Origin: Paenibacillus sp.
GTDB taxonomy: Bacteria; Bacillota; Bacilli; Paenibacillales; YIM-B00363
Direction: 5' to 3'
DNA: 64,000 bases
NCBI RefSeq assembly: GCF_031177825.1
Contig: NZ_JAPSKE010000003.1
Location: 124,001-188,000, forward strand
A program made the position numbers and the translations under genes. Numbering within the stretch: the first letter of the stretch is position 1; every line of letters begins with the position of its first letter. Shown here one piece after another: positions 37,242 through 46,029 of this stretch. The notes under the pieces are model-generated. The model was not told the origin of the DNA and made no database searches. It worked only from the letters and a program-made list of their open reading frames with translations.

Positions 37242-37301
37242 CCGAAACTGTCAGTGACCCTCCGGTATGATGGAGGAAATACGACAGGAGGCAATCCACC
37301 G

Positions 37302-37700
37302 ATGCAGCTGAAGCAATTTCGATTATTGACGGAAGATTTCAACCGGAGTGCAGCTTTCTACAAGGAGATCATGCAGTTTCCGGTCGCATGGCTCGAGGAA
37401 GGCGAAGAATATGCCTTGTTCGATACGGGAGACGTAAGGCTGGAACTCGCCAGCCGGTCGGCGATGGCGGACGCCGTCGGCGCGGACAACGTGCCGAGCG
37501 GGTCGACCGCGGCGGGCGGCGCGCTGCTCAATATCGAGGTCGCCGACGCGGACGCGGCGTACGCGCTGCTCATCGAGCGAGGGCTCGAGCCGGTGCGGGC
37601 GCCGGCAGATCGTCCGTCGTGGGGCGTGCGCGTCGCGTACTTCCGCGATCCGGACGGCAACTTGATCGAGTTATATACGAAATTGGGCAAAGGGGCGTGA
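37302..37700 (+). CDS. VOC (glyoxalase/bleomycin-resistance) superfamily protein
   Basis: 132 residues from ATG 37302, with AGGAGG eleven bases upstream. It contains two beta-alpha-beta-beta-beta modules: KQFRLLTEDFNRSAAFYKEI at the start and PSWGVRVAYFRDPDGNLIEL near the end, the latter carrying the Glu metal ligand typical of the fold. The substrate is unknown. Its stop overlaps a possible GTG of the DinB gene, so the two are co-translated. Confidence 0.85.
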   Translation: MQLKQFRLLTEDFNRSAAFYKEIMQFPVAWLEEGEEYALFDTGDVRLELASRSAMADAVGADNVPSGSTAAGGALLNIEVADADAAYALLIERGLEPVRAPADRPSWGVRVAYFRDPDGNLIELYTKLGKGA

Positions 37701-37705
37701 ACGAG

Positions 37706-38245
37706 ATGACGACGAGCCGGACGGAACATGAGTCGATACAGCGACTGCTTGAGCTTTACGAATACCACCCATGGGCGAACGACCGACTGTTCCGCCATCT
37801 GGAGACGCTTCCGGCGGACATCTGGACGCGTCACGCCGACAGCGGTTATCCGTCGCTGCGCGCGACGTTCGCACATATGTACGCGATGGATCGGACGTGG
37901 CGGCACGCGATCGCGCAGGATCTAGCGTTCGAGGAGGTCGCGGCGCGCATTTCGGCATGGGACGCGGAAGCCGGCGAGGCTTCGCCTCGGGAGATGGAGG
38001 CGCTGTTCGATGCGGCGGCCGACGACTTCCGCTCGATGCTGCGCGGCATCGGGGATCCGTCGGTTTACCGGGAATTACAGCATCCGTATCTCGGCATGCT
38101 GCGGGCTACTGCCTTCGAGTTGGTGACGCATGTCGTCAACCACGGCACGTATCACCGGGGCAATGCGACCGCGATGCTGCGCCAATCGGGCTTCGCCGGC
38201 CCGTCTACGGACTATATCTTTTATTTGTACGCTTTGAATCGATAG
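37706..38245 (+). CDS. DinB-family putative metalloenzyme
   Basis: 179 residues from ATG 37706 (AAAGGGGC upstream; a GTG at 37697 overlapping the VOC stop is possible). It is a four-helix DinB bundle with the three metal-binding histidines recognisable: LYEYHPWANDRLF near the start, and THVVNHGTYHRGN later. Members include thiol-dependent transferases such as BstA/YfiT; the actual reaction is unknown. It is followed by a terminator. Confidence 0.87.
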   Translation: MTTSRTEHESIQRLLELYEYHPWANDRLFRHLETLPADIWTRHADSGYPSLRATFAHMYAMDRTWRHAIAQDLAFEEVAARISAWDAEAGEASPREMEALFDAAADDFRSMLRGIGDPSVYRELQHPYLGMLRATAFELVTHVVNHGTYHRGNATAMLRQSGFAGPSTDYIFYLYALNR

Positions 38246-38255
38246 ACTTGGATGC

Positions 38256-38293
38256 AAAAACCGAGGCGCTTATGCGCTTCGGTTTTATTTTTC
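38256..38293 (+). terminator. Terminator after the DinB gene
   Basis: AAAACCGAGGCGC pairs with GCGCTTCGGTTTT around TTAT, followed by ATTTTTCTTT. Confidence 0.9.
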
Positions 38294-38377
38294 TTTATAT
38301 TTATATAGGAAAGCGAATGCCCATTTGATATACTTGGTGAAAGCAAAGGGAAAATTTGGTTGTTCAGGGGGCTTCCA

Positions 38378-39715
38378 ATGTACGAACCGTTGCAAATGCT
38401 GTTGTTGAATTCGTTCTTTCTGATCGCCCCTTTGTTTTTCATTCAGCAAATCGACGAACGTCCACTGCTCAAGTATAAGAACGTCATCGCTTTCCTATCC
38501 TCCGTCTGCATCGTTATGGCCTGCATGACCTTCCCGATTCGGGTTTCCCCCGACTTCCTTATCGATTTGCGCTGGATTCCGCTGCTGCTGACCCACATGT
38601 ATCTCGGATATGTCGTCAGCATCCCGTTGGCCGCCGCGACGTTAGCGTACCGGCTGCTCGGGATCGGCGGCGACGGCGCGTTCATGGCGTTCGTCATTTT
38701 GTCGGTGTTTCTGATCCCGCCCAAGCTGTTCGCGCGCGGGGGATGGAGCGCGATGCGGAAGACGATGACGGGGGGAGCCTTTTCCGCGGGGTATGGGCTC
38801 TTCTGCACTGTAGTGTTATACGCGACCGGAACCCTCCATATGGTAGAGTCGGAGTGGGTCGTGCCGCTGTTCTTCATTCAGCTGCTCGTCACGGCGACGA
38901 TGACCGCCCTGATCGAAAATTGGATTCGGAAGGACGCGGAGAAGCGCGAGCAGCGCCGGATCATGACCGAGAAGCTCGATAAATACGACATTGTCAGCCA
39001 GCTCGCGGCGAGCGTCTCGCACGAGGTGCGCAATCCGCTGACCGTTACGAGAGGATTTCTGCAGCTGTTGCGCTCGGGCGCGCCTTCCGAACGCGAGCGG
39101 CAGCATTATATTTCGCTCGCGCTCGACGAGCTCGACCGCGCGCAGGACATGATTACGGATTACTTATCGTTCGCGAAGCAAGACCCGTCGAACGACAACA
39201 AGACCGACTTCGACGTCGGCGCGGAGATGGAGCATATTACGAACGTGATTCGGCCGTATGCACTCATTCACTCCGTTCTCGTCGAGACGCGGCTGGCCCC
39301 GGCTTGCTGCGTGCATGGGCATCCGGGGAAGTTCCGTCAATGCGTCATCAACTTGTGCAAGAACGCGATCGAGGCGATGCCCCGGGGCGGCGCCTTGCGC
39401 GTCTCGATGGAGCGGGACGATCGGACGAACGAGATGCTGCTTACGATCCAGGACGAAGGCGTCGGGATGGACGGTCGACAGCTGGAGCGGATCGGCACCG
39501 CCTACGCGACGACGAAGGAGAAGGGGACCGGGCTCGGCTTGTCGGTCGTCTGCCGGACTGTCGAGGAGATGGGCGGTCGCATTCGGTTTCGCAGCGCCGT
39601 CGGAGTAGGAACGACCGTCTTGTTGCACTTGCCGCTGCAAGGGGAACGACCCAGGCAGGAAGGGGCGCAGGCGCCTACCGCCATCTTGGAACCGGCCGCC
39701 GGCGCGGAGCGGTGA
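38378..39715 (+). CDS. Membrane sensor histidine kinase with 5TM-LYT sensor (sporulation-kinase type)
   Basis: 445 residues from ATG 38378 (AGGGGG upstream). The N-terminal five- to six-helix membrane domain matches the 5TMR-LYT sensor (LTHMYLGYVVSIPLAAATLA), HisKA has its phospho-acceptor in LAASVSHEVRNPLTVTRGFL, and the ATPase has N box CVINLCKNAIEAMP, G1 DEGVGM and G2 GTGLGLSV. It resembles the KinB/KinD-like kinases that feed the Spo0 phosphorelay. It is an orphan: no response regulator is adjacent, as is usual for that group. Confidence 0.9.
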   Translation: MYEPLQMLLLNSFFLIAPLFFIQQIDERPLLKYKNVIAFLSSVCIVMACMTFPIRVSPDFLIDLRWIPLLLTHMYLGYVVSIPLAAATLAYRLLGIGGDGAFMAFVILSVFLIPPKLFARGGWSAMRKTMTGGAFSAGYGLFCTVVLYATGTLHMVESEWVVPLFFIQLLVTATMTALIENWIRKDAEKREQRRIMTEKLDKYDIVSQLAASVSHEVRNPLTVTRGFLQLLRSGAPSERERQHYISLALDELDRAQDMITDYLSFAKQDPSNDNKTDFDVGAEMEHITNVIRPYALIHSVLVETRLAPACCVHGHPGKFRQCVINLCKNAIEAMPRGGALRVSMERDDRTNEMLLTIQDEGVGMDGRQLERIGTAYATTKEKGTGLGLSVVCRTVEEMGGRIRFRSAVGVGTTVLLHLPLQGERPRQEGAQAPTAILEPAAGAER

Positions 39716-39725
39716 TCGTTACTCG

Positions 39726-39998
39726 TCACGCTTTACGCTTGAGGGCGGGGGACGTCGCGCGTTCGAGCTCGGCGAGGAAGGCGAACGCTTCCTCGTTGGT
39801 CGCTCCGCACATGTCTTCCGACGCCTGAAGGCCGCCGCACACGGCGGGACGCTCGGGCTTCCCGAACAGGGCGCAGCGCCGATCCGCGGTCAGCTGCGCG
39901 CAGGGGACGCCCGCGGGCTTGCCGTCCGGCATGCCCGGGATCGGGGAAGAGATCGAGACGGCGATACAGCACGCTGCGCAGCCGATGCGGCATTCCAT
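39726..39998 (-). CDS. YkgJ-type cysteine-cluster protein
   Basis: 90 residues from ATG 39998, with AAAGGAG upstream. The pattern [15 protein letters not shown], then [22 protein letters not shown], then AVCGGLQ gives the Cys cluster of the YkgJ family, believed to hold a metal or iron-sulfur group. Function is unknown. The gene ends eleven bases from the convergent sensor kinase. Confidence 0.85.
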   Translation of the reverse strand: MECRIGCAACCIAVSISSPIPGMPDGKPAGVPCAQLTADRRCALFGKPERPAVCGGLQASEDMCGATNEEAFAFLAELERATSPALKRKA

Positions 39999-40134
39999 GG
40001 CGGTGCGGCTCCTTTCGTTTTCGAAATATCGTTGTACCATCATACCATATGCGCCGCGCATCTTGTGCCGGAAGTTGCTGTTAGACTATGCTGAATGAAG
40101 TACGGATTGGATTCGGATTCGGAGGGAATCGGGA

Positions 40135-40959
40135 ATGATCAAGTGGGACGGACATACGCATTCGCAGTTTTGCAAACACGGCAGCGCCTCGCCGCTGCGG
40201 GAATACGCGGCTCGCGCCGTCGCGCTCGGCTTCGAGCGGTACACGGTGACCGAGCATCCGCCGCTGCCGGACGGGTGGATCGACGATCCGGCGTTGACGT
40301 TGGAACTGGCGATGAATCGGTCGGAGCTTCCGGCCTACCTCGCCGAGGCATCCGCGGTCAAGCGGGAGTTCGACGGGCGGCTGGACGTGGCGGTCGGCCT
40401 TGAGATGGACTATTTGTACGAAAGCGAGCCGTTCACGGAAGACGTGTTGGCGGAGGCGGCGGACGCGCTCGAGGACGTCATCGTATCGGTGCATTATTTG
40501 CCGGGGCGGGGCGGCATGCGGTGCATCGATTATAAGCCGGAAGATTTCCAAGCGAACCTGCTGTCGTATTACGGCACGATGGAGAAGGTCGTCGACGCGT
40601 ATTACGACCATATCGAGCTGGCCGTCGCCAGCGCGGCGGGGTGGCGTTGGCGCAAGCGGCTCGGCCACGTGAACTTGATCGAGAAGTTCCGGACGGCGCT
40701 GCCGCCGATCGACGACGCGCACGTTCGCGCGCGGCTCGAGCGGCTGCTGCCGCGGCTCGTCGCGTGCGGCGTCGGCATCGACGTGAACACGGCGGGCTTC
40801 CGCAAGCCGACGTGCGGCAAGGCGTACGTGCCGGAGTGGTTTATGGCGGAGTGCGCGGCCCGGGGCGTCGAGCTCGTGTTCGGCTCGGACGCGCATCGGC
40901 CGGACGAGGTCGGCAGCGGGTGGGATTGGTACGCCGATGCGATGCGGAAGTTGGAATAA
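40135..40959 (+). CDS. hisJ: Histidinol-phosphatase, PHP family
   Basis: 274 residues. The PHP metal-site motifs are in order: DGHTHSQFCKHG at the N-terminus, VTEHPPLP, GLEMDYLYE, VHYLPG, LGHVNLIEKF and GSDAHRPDEVG. It hydrolyses L-histidinol phosphate in histidine synthesis. The length and motif set fit HisJ/HisK of Firmicutes. GGAGGG is eight bases before the ATG. It is a single gene with its own terminator, away from other his genes. Confidence 0.92.
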   Translation: MIKWDGHTHSQFCKHGSASPLREYAARAVALGFERYTVTEHPPLPDGWIDDPALTLELAMNRSELPAYLAEASAVKREFDGRLDVAVGLEMDYLYESEPFTEDVLAEAADALEDVIVSVHYLPGRGGMRCIDYKPEDFQANLLSYYGTMEKVVDAYYDHIELAVASAAGWRWRKRLGHVNLIEKFRTALPPIDDAHVRARLERLLPRLVACGVGIDVNTAGFRKPTCGKAYVPEWFMAECAARGVELVFGSDAHRPDEVGSGWDWYADAMRKLE

Positions 40960-40960
40960 G

Positions 40961-41003
40961 AAAACGGGACAGGGCGCTGGTTGCGGCTCTGTCCCGTTTT
41001 TTG
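40961..41003 (+). terminator. Terminator after hisJ
   Basis: AAAACGGGACAG pairs with CTGTCCCGTTTT, followed by a continuous T-run. Confidence 0.92.
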
Positions 41004-41009
41004 TTGTGT

Positions 41010-41460
41010 TGCGCTCGGTGACGGCATACGCGCGGAATTCGATTGAATTAGCGGCGGGCTTCAGGCGGTGAAATAAGCGCACATATGCGGTTAAGTGGGC
41101 GGTTACCGCCTCAGGCGGCGAAATAAGCTCGAAATCGCGCTTAAAACTGTTTGCGGGTTAGGCGTACTATTGTGCTTGCACACAGTGGCGTACTTTCGCC
41201 TTTGTAGCGCCCTCGACAACAAACTCCCATAACTCCAAAAACAGATGGCATGGAAAGTCAAGGAGCCGCGAGTGGAAGAACGAAGATGGCAGCAAGAGGG
41301 GAGGAACGTAAAAAAGGCCGCTGAGGCTCGTGGGCGGCCGAAACCTGCAGTGTAGCGGTAAAATTTCCAATACAGCCTGCGGAACGGTCGACCCGCATCG
41401 CGCAACGGAATATTGCCGCTACAGCCAGCAGTACGGTTTCGAAACCTGCGGTGCGACGAC
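41010..41460. repeat. Gene-free region with short degenerate repeats
   Basis: About 450 bases without a supportable gene. A 39-base unit, T/C-CAGGCGGNGAAATAAGC then a CGCN-TTAA end, occurs at 41058-41096 and 41108-41146. Further right, TGTAGCGGTAAAATTTCC (41351-41368) and GGAATATTGCCGCTACA (41407-41423) form imperfect inverted arms, flanked by two copies of CGAAACCTGC (from about 41338 and 41438). Reading frames here lack ribosome sites and have repeat-like composition. The layout resembles a small non-coding repeat element. Confidence 0.6.
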
Positions 41461-41504
41461 AAAAAAGCCGCTGCAGCTCTAGGGACGTCTCGTCCCTCGG
41501 CGGC
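41461..41504 (-). terminator. Terminator of the nag operon
   Basis: On the minus strand GCCGCC, an inner stem AGGGACG-AGA-CGTCCCT, then GCAGCGGC followed by TTTTTT, just after the nagA stop. Confidence 0.85.
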
Positions 41505-41521
41505 AACGGCATGCTAGCGAC

Positions 41522-42661
41522 TTACCCGATCTCCGCACCGTCGCGGTAGACGCGGACGATGTCCAGCTCCGGCGTCAGCAGCACGAGGTCGGCGGCCGCG
41601 CCCGCGCGGATCGCGCCCAGCTCGTCCTCGAGACCGAGCTGCTTCGCCGCGTTGGCGCTCGCGAGGCGGCTCGCCTCCGGCACGGACAAGCCGACGCGCC
41701 GAACGACGAAGCGGAACGCTTCGATCATCGTCAGCGTGCTGCCGGCGAGGCTGTCGCCATGCGTCAAGCGGGCCACGCCGCCGCGGACGGTGACGTCGAG
41801 CCCGCCGAGCGAATATTGGCCGTCGCCGAGGCCCGCCGCCGCCATCGCGTCGGTGATCAAGACGAGGTTGCCGGCCGTCTTCGTTTGCGTCAGCAGCTTC
41901 ACGGCGGCCGGGTGGACGTGCACGCCGTCCGCGATCACTTCGGCGACGATGCGCGCGTCCGTCAAGACGGCGCCGACGACGCCCGGATTCCGGTGATGCA
42001 GCGGCGTCATAGCGTTGAACGTATGCACGGCCTGGTTCAACCCGGCGTCGACGGCGTCGACGAGCTGGTCGTACGTCGCGTCCGTATGGCCCGCCGCGGC
42101 GATGATGCCGAGCTCCCGCAGCGCGCGAATCAGGCCGAGCGCCCCTTCCGTCTCCGGCGCGAGCGTCAGCTGCTTAATAAGCCCCGGATAGGCGGTCGCC
42201 CAATCCTGAAGCCACTCCGCGTTCGGCGGGACGATGCGGGCGGGATTTTGCGCGCCGGGCCACTTCGGGCTGATGAACGGCCCCTCGAGGTGGACGCCGA
42301 GCAGCCGCGCCCCGCGCGGAGACGCCGCGTCCCGGTACGCGGCGGTCGCCCGCAGCACGGCGTCGATGTCCGGCTTCGTCGCCGTGACCGTCGTCGCCAG
42401 CATCGTCGTCGTGCCGTGCCGGCCGTGGAAGCCGGTGATCGTCTCGTAGGCTTCGATGGTCGCGTCCATGAAGTCGCCGCCGAACCCGCCGTGACAATGC
42501 AGGTCGATAAAGCCCGGGACGACCCAACCGCCCTGCAGGTCGACGTCGACGGCGCCGGCGGAAGACGCGGATACCTCGACGATCCGTCCGGCGTCGAGGC
42601 GGACGGTGCCGTTTTCCAAGACGCCTTCGTCAGTCACGATATGTCCGCGAACCAAGGTCAT
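41522..42661 (-). CDS. nagA: N-acetylglucosamine-6-phosphate deacetylase
   Basis: 379 residues from ATG 42661 (GGGGAGG upstream; overlaps the nagB stop as ATGA). Amidohydrolase fold with metal-site motifs FIDLHCHGGFGGDFMD, LGVHLEGPFIS, AAGHTDATYDQ, VHTFNAMTPLHHRNPG and LITDAMAAAGLGDGQY. It removes acetate from GlcNAc-6-P, giving glucosamine-6-P for NagB. Cytoplasmic. It is the last gene of the rpiR-nagB-nagA operon. Confidence 0.96.
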   Translation of the reverse strand: MTLVRGHIVTDEGVLENGTVRLDAGRIVEVSASSAGAVDVDLQGGWVVPGFIDLHCHGGFGGDFMDATIEAYETITGFHGRHGTTTMLATTVTATKPDIDAVLRATAAYRDAASPRGARLLGVHLEGPFISPKWPGAQNPARIVPPNAEWLQDWATAYPGLIKQLTLAPETEGALGLIRALRELGIIAAAGHTDATYDQLVDAVDAGLNQAVHTFNAMTPLHHRNPGVVGAVLTDARIVAEVIADGVHVHPAAVKLLTQTKTAGNLVLITDAMAAAGLGDGQYSLGGLDVTVRGGVARLTHGDSLAGSTLTMIEAFRFVVRRVGLSVPEASRLASANAAKQLGLEDELGAIRAGAAADLVLLTPELDIVRVYRDGAEIG

Positions 42662-43386
42662 CGGAAATGCCTCCCCGCTTCCGCGTCCAGCAGCACCACG
42701 AGATGCGGATGGGTTTGCAGCAGGCTCGCCGGGCATTCCGTCGTAATCTCGCCCGTCAGCGCGCGGTGCACGATGTCGGCTTTGTCCGCGCCTTTCACGA
42801 CGAGCAGGATTGTCTTCGCCTTCAGAATCGTGCCGACGCCCATCGTAATGGCGTGCGTAGGCACGCGCTCCGGCGATTCGAAAAAGCGGGCGTTCGCGTC
42901 CCGCGTCTGATCGCTGAGCTTCACGACGTGCGTGCCGCGGATGAGCGAGTGGTCCGGCTCGTTAAAGCCGATGTGCCCGTTATGGCCGAGGCCGAGCAGC
43001 TGCAGATCGATCTGTCCGTACGATTCAAGCAGCTCGTCGTACCGCTTGCATTCCGCTTCCGGGTCCGCCGCGGTTCCGCTTGGGATATGCGTGCGCTCCG
43101 GAGACGCATCGATATGATCGAAGAGATGCTCCCTCATATAATACGCGTAGCTTTGGGGGTCGGCGGCCGGCAGCCCGACGTACTCGTCCAGGTTGAACGT
43201 CGTCGCCTGCTTGTAGCTGACCATGTTTTTGCGGAACGTGCGGATCATTTCCTTATAGATGCCGATCGGCGTGCTGCCGGTGGCGAGGCCGAGGACGGCG
43301 TTCGGCTTCGTCTGGACGAGTCCCGTAATAATGCCGGCTCCGGCTTCGTTCAGCTCGGCGTCCGTCGGGAACGTGAGGATGTTCAT
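42658..43386 (-). CDS. nagB: Glucosamine-6-phosphate deaminase
   Basis: 242 residues, typical length. Motifs: LGLATGSTPIGIYKEMI, FNLDEYVGLPAADPQSY (catalytic Asp), LGLGHNGHIGFNEP (catalytic His/Glu region). It converts glucosamine-6-P to fructose-6-P plus ammonia, feeding glycolysis. It is placed directly after the RpiR regulator and overlaps nagA by four bases. Confidence 0.97.
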   Translation of the reverse strand: MNILTFPTDAELNEAGAGIITGLVQTKPNAVLGLATGSTPIGIYKEMIRTFRKNMVSYKQATTFNLDEYVGLPAADPQSYAYYMREHLFDHIDASPERTHIPSGTAADPEAECKRYDELLESYGQIDLQLLGLGHNGHIGFNEPDHSLIRGTHVVKLSDQTRDANARFFESPERVPTHAITMGVGTILKAKTILLVVKGADKADIVHRALTGEITTECPASLLQTHPHLVVLLDAEAGRHFR

Positions 43387-43393
43387 CTGGGAG

Positions 43394-44254
43394 CTACCTA
43401 CCTTTCGTTTTCCGAAAATGCCTTACATTGACATACGTCTGCTCCAGCTTCGGGACGTACGCGTCGAAGCGCGAGCTGACGAGTCCGATGAACAAAATGT
43501 CGATGACGTGCAGCTGCGCGATACGCGAAGCCATGTCGCCGCGTCGCATGCCTTCCTCGAGGGAGGAGGCGAACAACGCGATGTCCGCCGAGTCGGCGAG
43601 CGGATTCGCGCCGTACTTCGTCAGCGAGATCGTCGTCGCGCCTTGCGCCTTCGCGCAGACGAGCGCGTCCAGCGTCTCCTGCGTCGCGCCCGAATAAGAG
43701 ATGGCCAGCGCGACGTCGCCCGGCCCCAGGTTGGACGCGGACGTGATCTGAAGGTGCGGGTCGGAGAAGGCGTTCGCTTCCTTCCCGATCCGGATCAGCT
43801 TCTGATAGGCGTCCTGCGCGACGATGCCGGACGTGGCGACGCCGTACAGATCGATGCGCCGAGCTCGGTCGAGCGCCGCGACGGCCGCTTCCAGCGCGCC
43901 GAAATCGAGCAGACGCGTCGTGTCCGCGATCGAGCGGAGGTGGTTGGCCTCCATCGCGGCGACGATGCGCTGCAGCGAATTGCCGGCGACGATGTCCTGG
44001 TACGTCGGCTGCTGCTCGGAGGGGGCCGCGAGCTCTTCGGCGAGCTTCAGCTTGAAGTCGGGGAAGCCGTCGAACCGCATCGACTTGCAGAAGCGCGTAA
44101 TCGTCGCCGTGCTGGCCCCCGCGCGCTCGGCCAATTCGGTAATGCCCGAACGCGTCGCTTCTTGCGGATGCTCGAGAATGTATTCGGCGAGGGCGCGTTC
44201 CTTCGGGTGAAGGGAGGAGAGCCGCTCGCGGATGGCGTAGAGAATGTTGGACAT
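43394..44254 (-). CDS. MurR/RpiR-family transcriptional regulator
   Basis: 286 residues. ATG 44254 is chosen because GGAGG is seven bases away; a GTG two codons earlier is also possible. The N-terminal RpiR helix-turn-helix is SGITELAERAGASTATITRFCKSM, and the C-terminal SIS sugar-phosphate domain contains ALAISYSGATQETLDALVCAK. It senses a phosphosugar, probably GlcNAc-6-P or GlcN-6-P, and regulates the downstream nagB-nagA. The usual Firmicutes nag regulator is a GntR protein, so this is an alternative arrangement. Confidence 0.9.
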   Translation of the reverse strand: MSNILYAIRERLSSLHPKERALAEYILEHPQEATRSGITELAERAGASTATITRFCKSMRFDGFPDFKLKLAEELAAPSEQQPTYQDIVAGNSLQRIVAAMEANHLRSIADTTRLLDFGALEAAVAALDRARRIDLYGVATSGIVAQDAYQKLIRIGKEANAFSDPHLQITSASNLGPGDVALAISYSGATQETLDALVCAKAQGATTISLTKYGANPLADSADIALFASSLEEGMRRGDMASRIAQLHVIDILFIGLVSSRFDAYVPKLEQTYVNVRHFRKTKGR

Positions 44255-44279
44255 CGGCACGCCTCCGGTGTGGGTTCAT

Positions 44280-44324
44280 GAAAATAATTTAATCGGTAAT
44301 CGGAAAATGACGAAAATAATTTTC
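44280..44324. promoter_or_regulatory. Probable RpiR operator of the nag operon
   Basis: The perfect 13-base palindrome GAAAATAATTTTC (44312-44324), and a second, half-conserved copy GAAAATAATTTAA (44280-44292), lie 26 to 70 bases before the regulator start. The 32-base spacing is about three DNA turns. Confidence 0.65.
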
Positions 44325-44384
44325 CTTCTTATTATCATATTCTAGGATTTCCATCGAAGCAAGAGGAACATGCCGAAACGAAAC

Positions 44385-44421
44385 AAAAACCGCGACGCCC
44401 GAATCGTTCGGTCGTCGCGGT
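44385..44421 (-). terminator. Terminator of the siderophore uptake operon
   Basis: On the minus strand ACCGCGACG, inner stem CCGAACGATTCGG, then CGTCGCGGTTTTTGTTTCG, downstream of the FhuF-like gene. Confidence 0.85.
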
Positions 44422-44441
44422 CGTCGGCGTTAGCCATTCGA

Positions 44442-45161
44442 TCAGGCGTCCGATTTCGCGTGCGAGACCGGGCAGCCCTTGCAATAGTTTCCGTCCGGCA
44501 GGTGATGCCGGAGACAGCATGTGCGCCGGATCGGCTTCCCGGTCCAAGCGAAAGGATTGAAGCATTGCAGTTCGCCGAACAGCTCGGGCGGGGCTTCTCT
44601 CTGAATGTAGAGATAGTCGTCTTCGAGCCGTTCGCGAAGCGCTTCGTCCCCGGCTTCGGTAATCCACGTACGATAGAAGTGGTTCAAGTACATCGAACCG
44701 TTCTCCCAGAGCAGATCCTCGCGGATGCCGGTTTGCGCGTGGAGACTCTTGAAGACGAGGTTCCAATTGTGCGCGAACAGGCGAATGACCGTCAGCTCCC
44801 GCAGCGATTCCCGGGAGGCGTCGTCCGTCACGTTGGCGGTGCGGCCGCCGCACAAGACGGCGAACGGCGGATCCCCGGGGAACAAGACGGTGACGTCCCG
44901 AAGCGAGGCGGAGCGCGCGATGCCGAGCACGCTGAATTCATATAAGACGGACACGAGCGAGCGGCAGTACCACTTCGTGAACTGCGACGCGGCGACCGTC
45001 GGCTTGTCGGTGCCGAGCATGCTCGCGACGCGTTCCACGAGCGACTTCACCTGCTCCGGAGAGGCGAGCGTCGGACCGGGCAGCCGGTCCGACACGCCTT
45101 CCGGCTCTTCGGTGTAGAAGCCGAGCTGCTCTTGCACCGTCAATCGGGTATCAACGGACAT
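44442..45161 (-). CDS. FhuF-like ferric-siderophore reductase
   Basis: 239 residues from ATG 45161 (AAGGAGG upstream, overlapping the ATPase end by eleven bases). The C-terminal cluster [20 protein letters not shown] gives the C-C-x10-C-x2-C pattern that holds the 2Fe-2S centre in FhuF-type proteins. They reduce ferric siderophores in the cytoplasm to release Fe2+. Its place at the end of the permease-ATPase operon agrees with that role. Confidence 0.88.
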   Translation of the reverse strand: MSVDTRLTVQEQLGFYTEEPEGVSDRLPGPTLASPEQVKSLVERVASMLGTDKPTVAASQFTKWYCRSLVSVLYEFSVLGIARSASLRDVTVLFPGDPPFAVLCGGRTANVTDDASRESLRELTVIRLFAHNWNLVFKSLHAQTGIREDLLWENGSMYLNHFYRTWITEAGDEALRERLEDDYLYIQREAPPELFGELQCFNPFAWTGKPIRRTCCLRHHLPDGNYCKGCPVSHAKSDA

Positions 45162-46029
45162 AAGCGGCCTCCTTTTCCTGCTGGGCCGGCGTCGGGGCCG
45201 GAGCGGAAGCATCGGTCGATGCGGCGCCTAACGGCGGCTGCGACGGCGCCCGCGAGCCGAGCGGGATGCAGAGCGGGGAGCCGTATACCGGATCTTGAAT
45301 CATGTGGCAGTCCATCTCGAACACGTCGCGGACGAGCGTCTCGCCCACGACCTTCTCCGGCGGCCCTTCGGCGTACACGCCTCCGCCCGCGACCGCCACG
45401 ATGTGGTGCGCGTATCGGCAGGCGAGGTTAATATCGTGCAGCACCATCACGATCGTGCGGCGCTCCCGCTCGTTGAGGGCGGCGAGCAGCTCCAGCACTT
45501 CGATCTGGTGCGTCATATCGAGGTATGTCGTCGGCTCGTCGAGCAGGATCGTCTCGGTTTGCTGCGCGAGCGTCATGGCGATCCAAGCGCGCTGGCGCTG
45601 GCCGCCGGATAAGGCGTCTACGGGGCGGTCCGCGAACGGCGTCATGCCGGTCGCTTGGAGCGCCTCTCGGACTACCGTCTCGTCCTCCCGCGTCCACTGC
45701 TTCAGCCAAGTCTGGTGCGGGTACCGCCCTTGCTTGACGAGCTGCAGCACAGTGAGGCCTTCCGGCGCGACGGGACCTTGCGGCAGGATCGCGAGCTTCT
45801 TCGCCACGTCCTTCGTCGGCGAGCCGTAGATGTCCTTGCCGTCCAGGAGGACGGCGCCCCCGGCGGGCTTCATCAGCCGCGCGAGGGACCGAAGCAGCGT
45901 CGACTTGCCGCAGCCGTTCTTGCCGATCAGCACGGTGATCTTCGCTTTCGGGATCAAGAGGTCGAGACGATCGATAATCGGCGCGCCGCCGTATGCCAGC
46001 GTCAGCCCCTTCGCTTCCATGGCCGTCAT
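45151..46029 (-). CDS. ABC transporter ATPase for ferric siderophore uptake (FepC/YusV type)
   Basis: 292 residues from ATG 46029 (AGGAGG upstream, ATGA overlap with the permease). Walker [13 protein letters not shown], signature [18 protein letters not shown], Walker [13 protein letters not shown], switch His in [17 protein letters not shown]. Length fits the FecE/FhuC group except for a C-terminal Pro/Ala-rich tail of about 30 residues ([20 protein letters not shown]), which is unusual. It powers the two FecCD permeases. Confidence 0.95.
   Translation of the reverse strand: MTAMEAKGLTLAYGGAPIIDRLDLLIPKAKITVLIGKNGCGKSTLLRSLARLMKPAGGAVLLDGKDIYGSPTKDVAKKLAILPQGPVAPEGLTVLQLVKQGRYPHQTWLKQWTREDETVVREALQATGMTPFADRPVDALSGGQRQRAWIAMTLAQQTETILLDEPTTYLDMTHQIEVLELLAALNERERRTIVMVLHDINLACRYAHHIVAVAGGGVYAEGPPEKVVGETLVRDVFEMDCHMIQDPVYGSPLCIPLGSRAPSQPPLGAASTDASAPAPTPAQQEKEAAYVR

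Noticed and set aside
41103..41462. 119-codon minus-strand frame in the gap between hisJ and nagA
   Set aside because: No ribosome site, mixed composition and overlap with short repeats; better explained as non-coding repeat.
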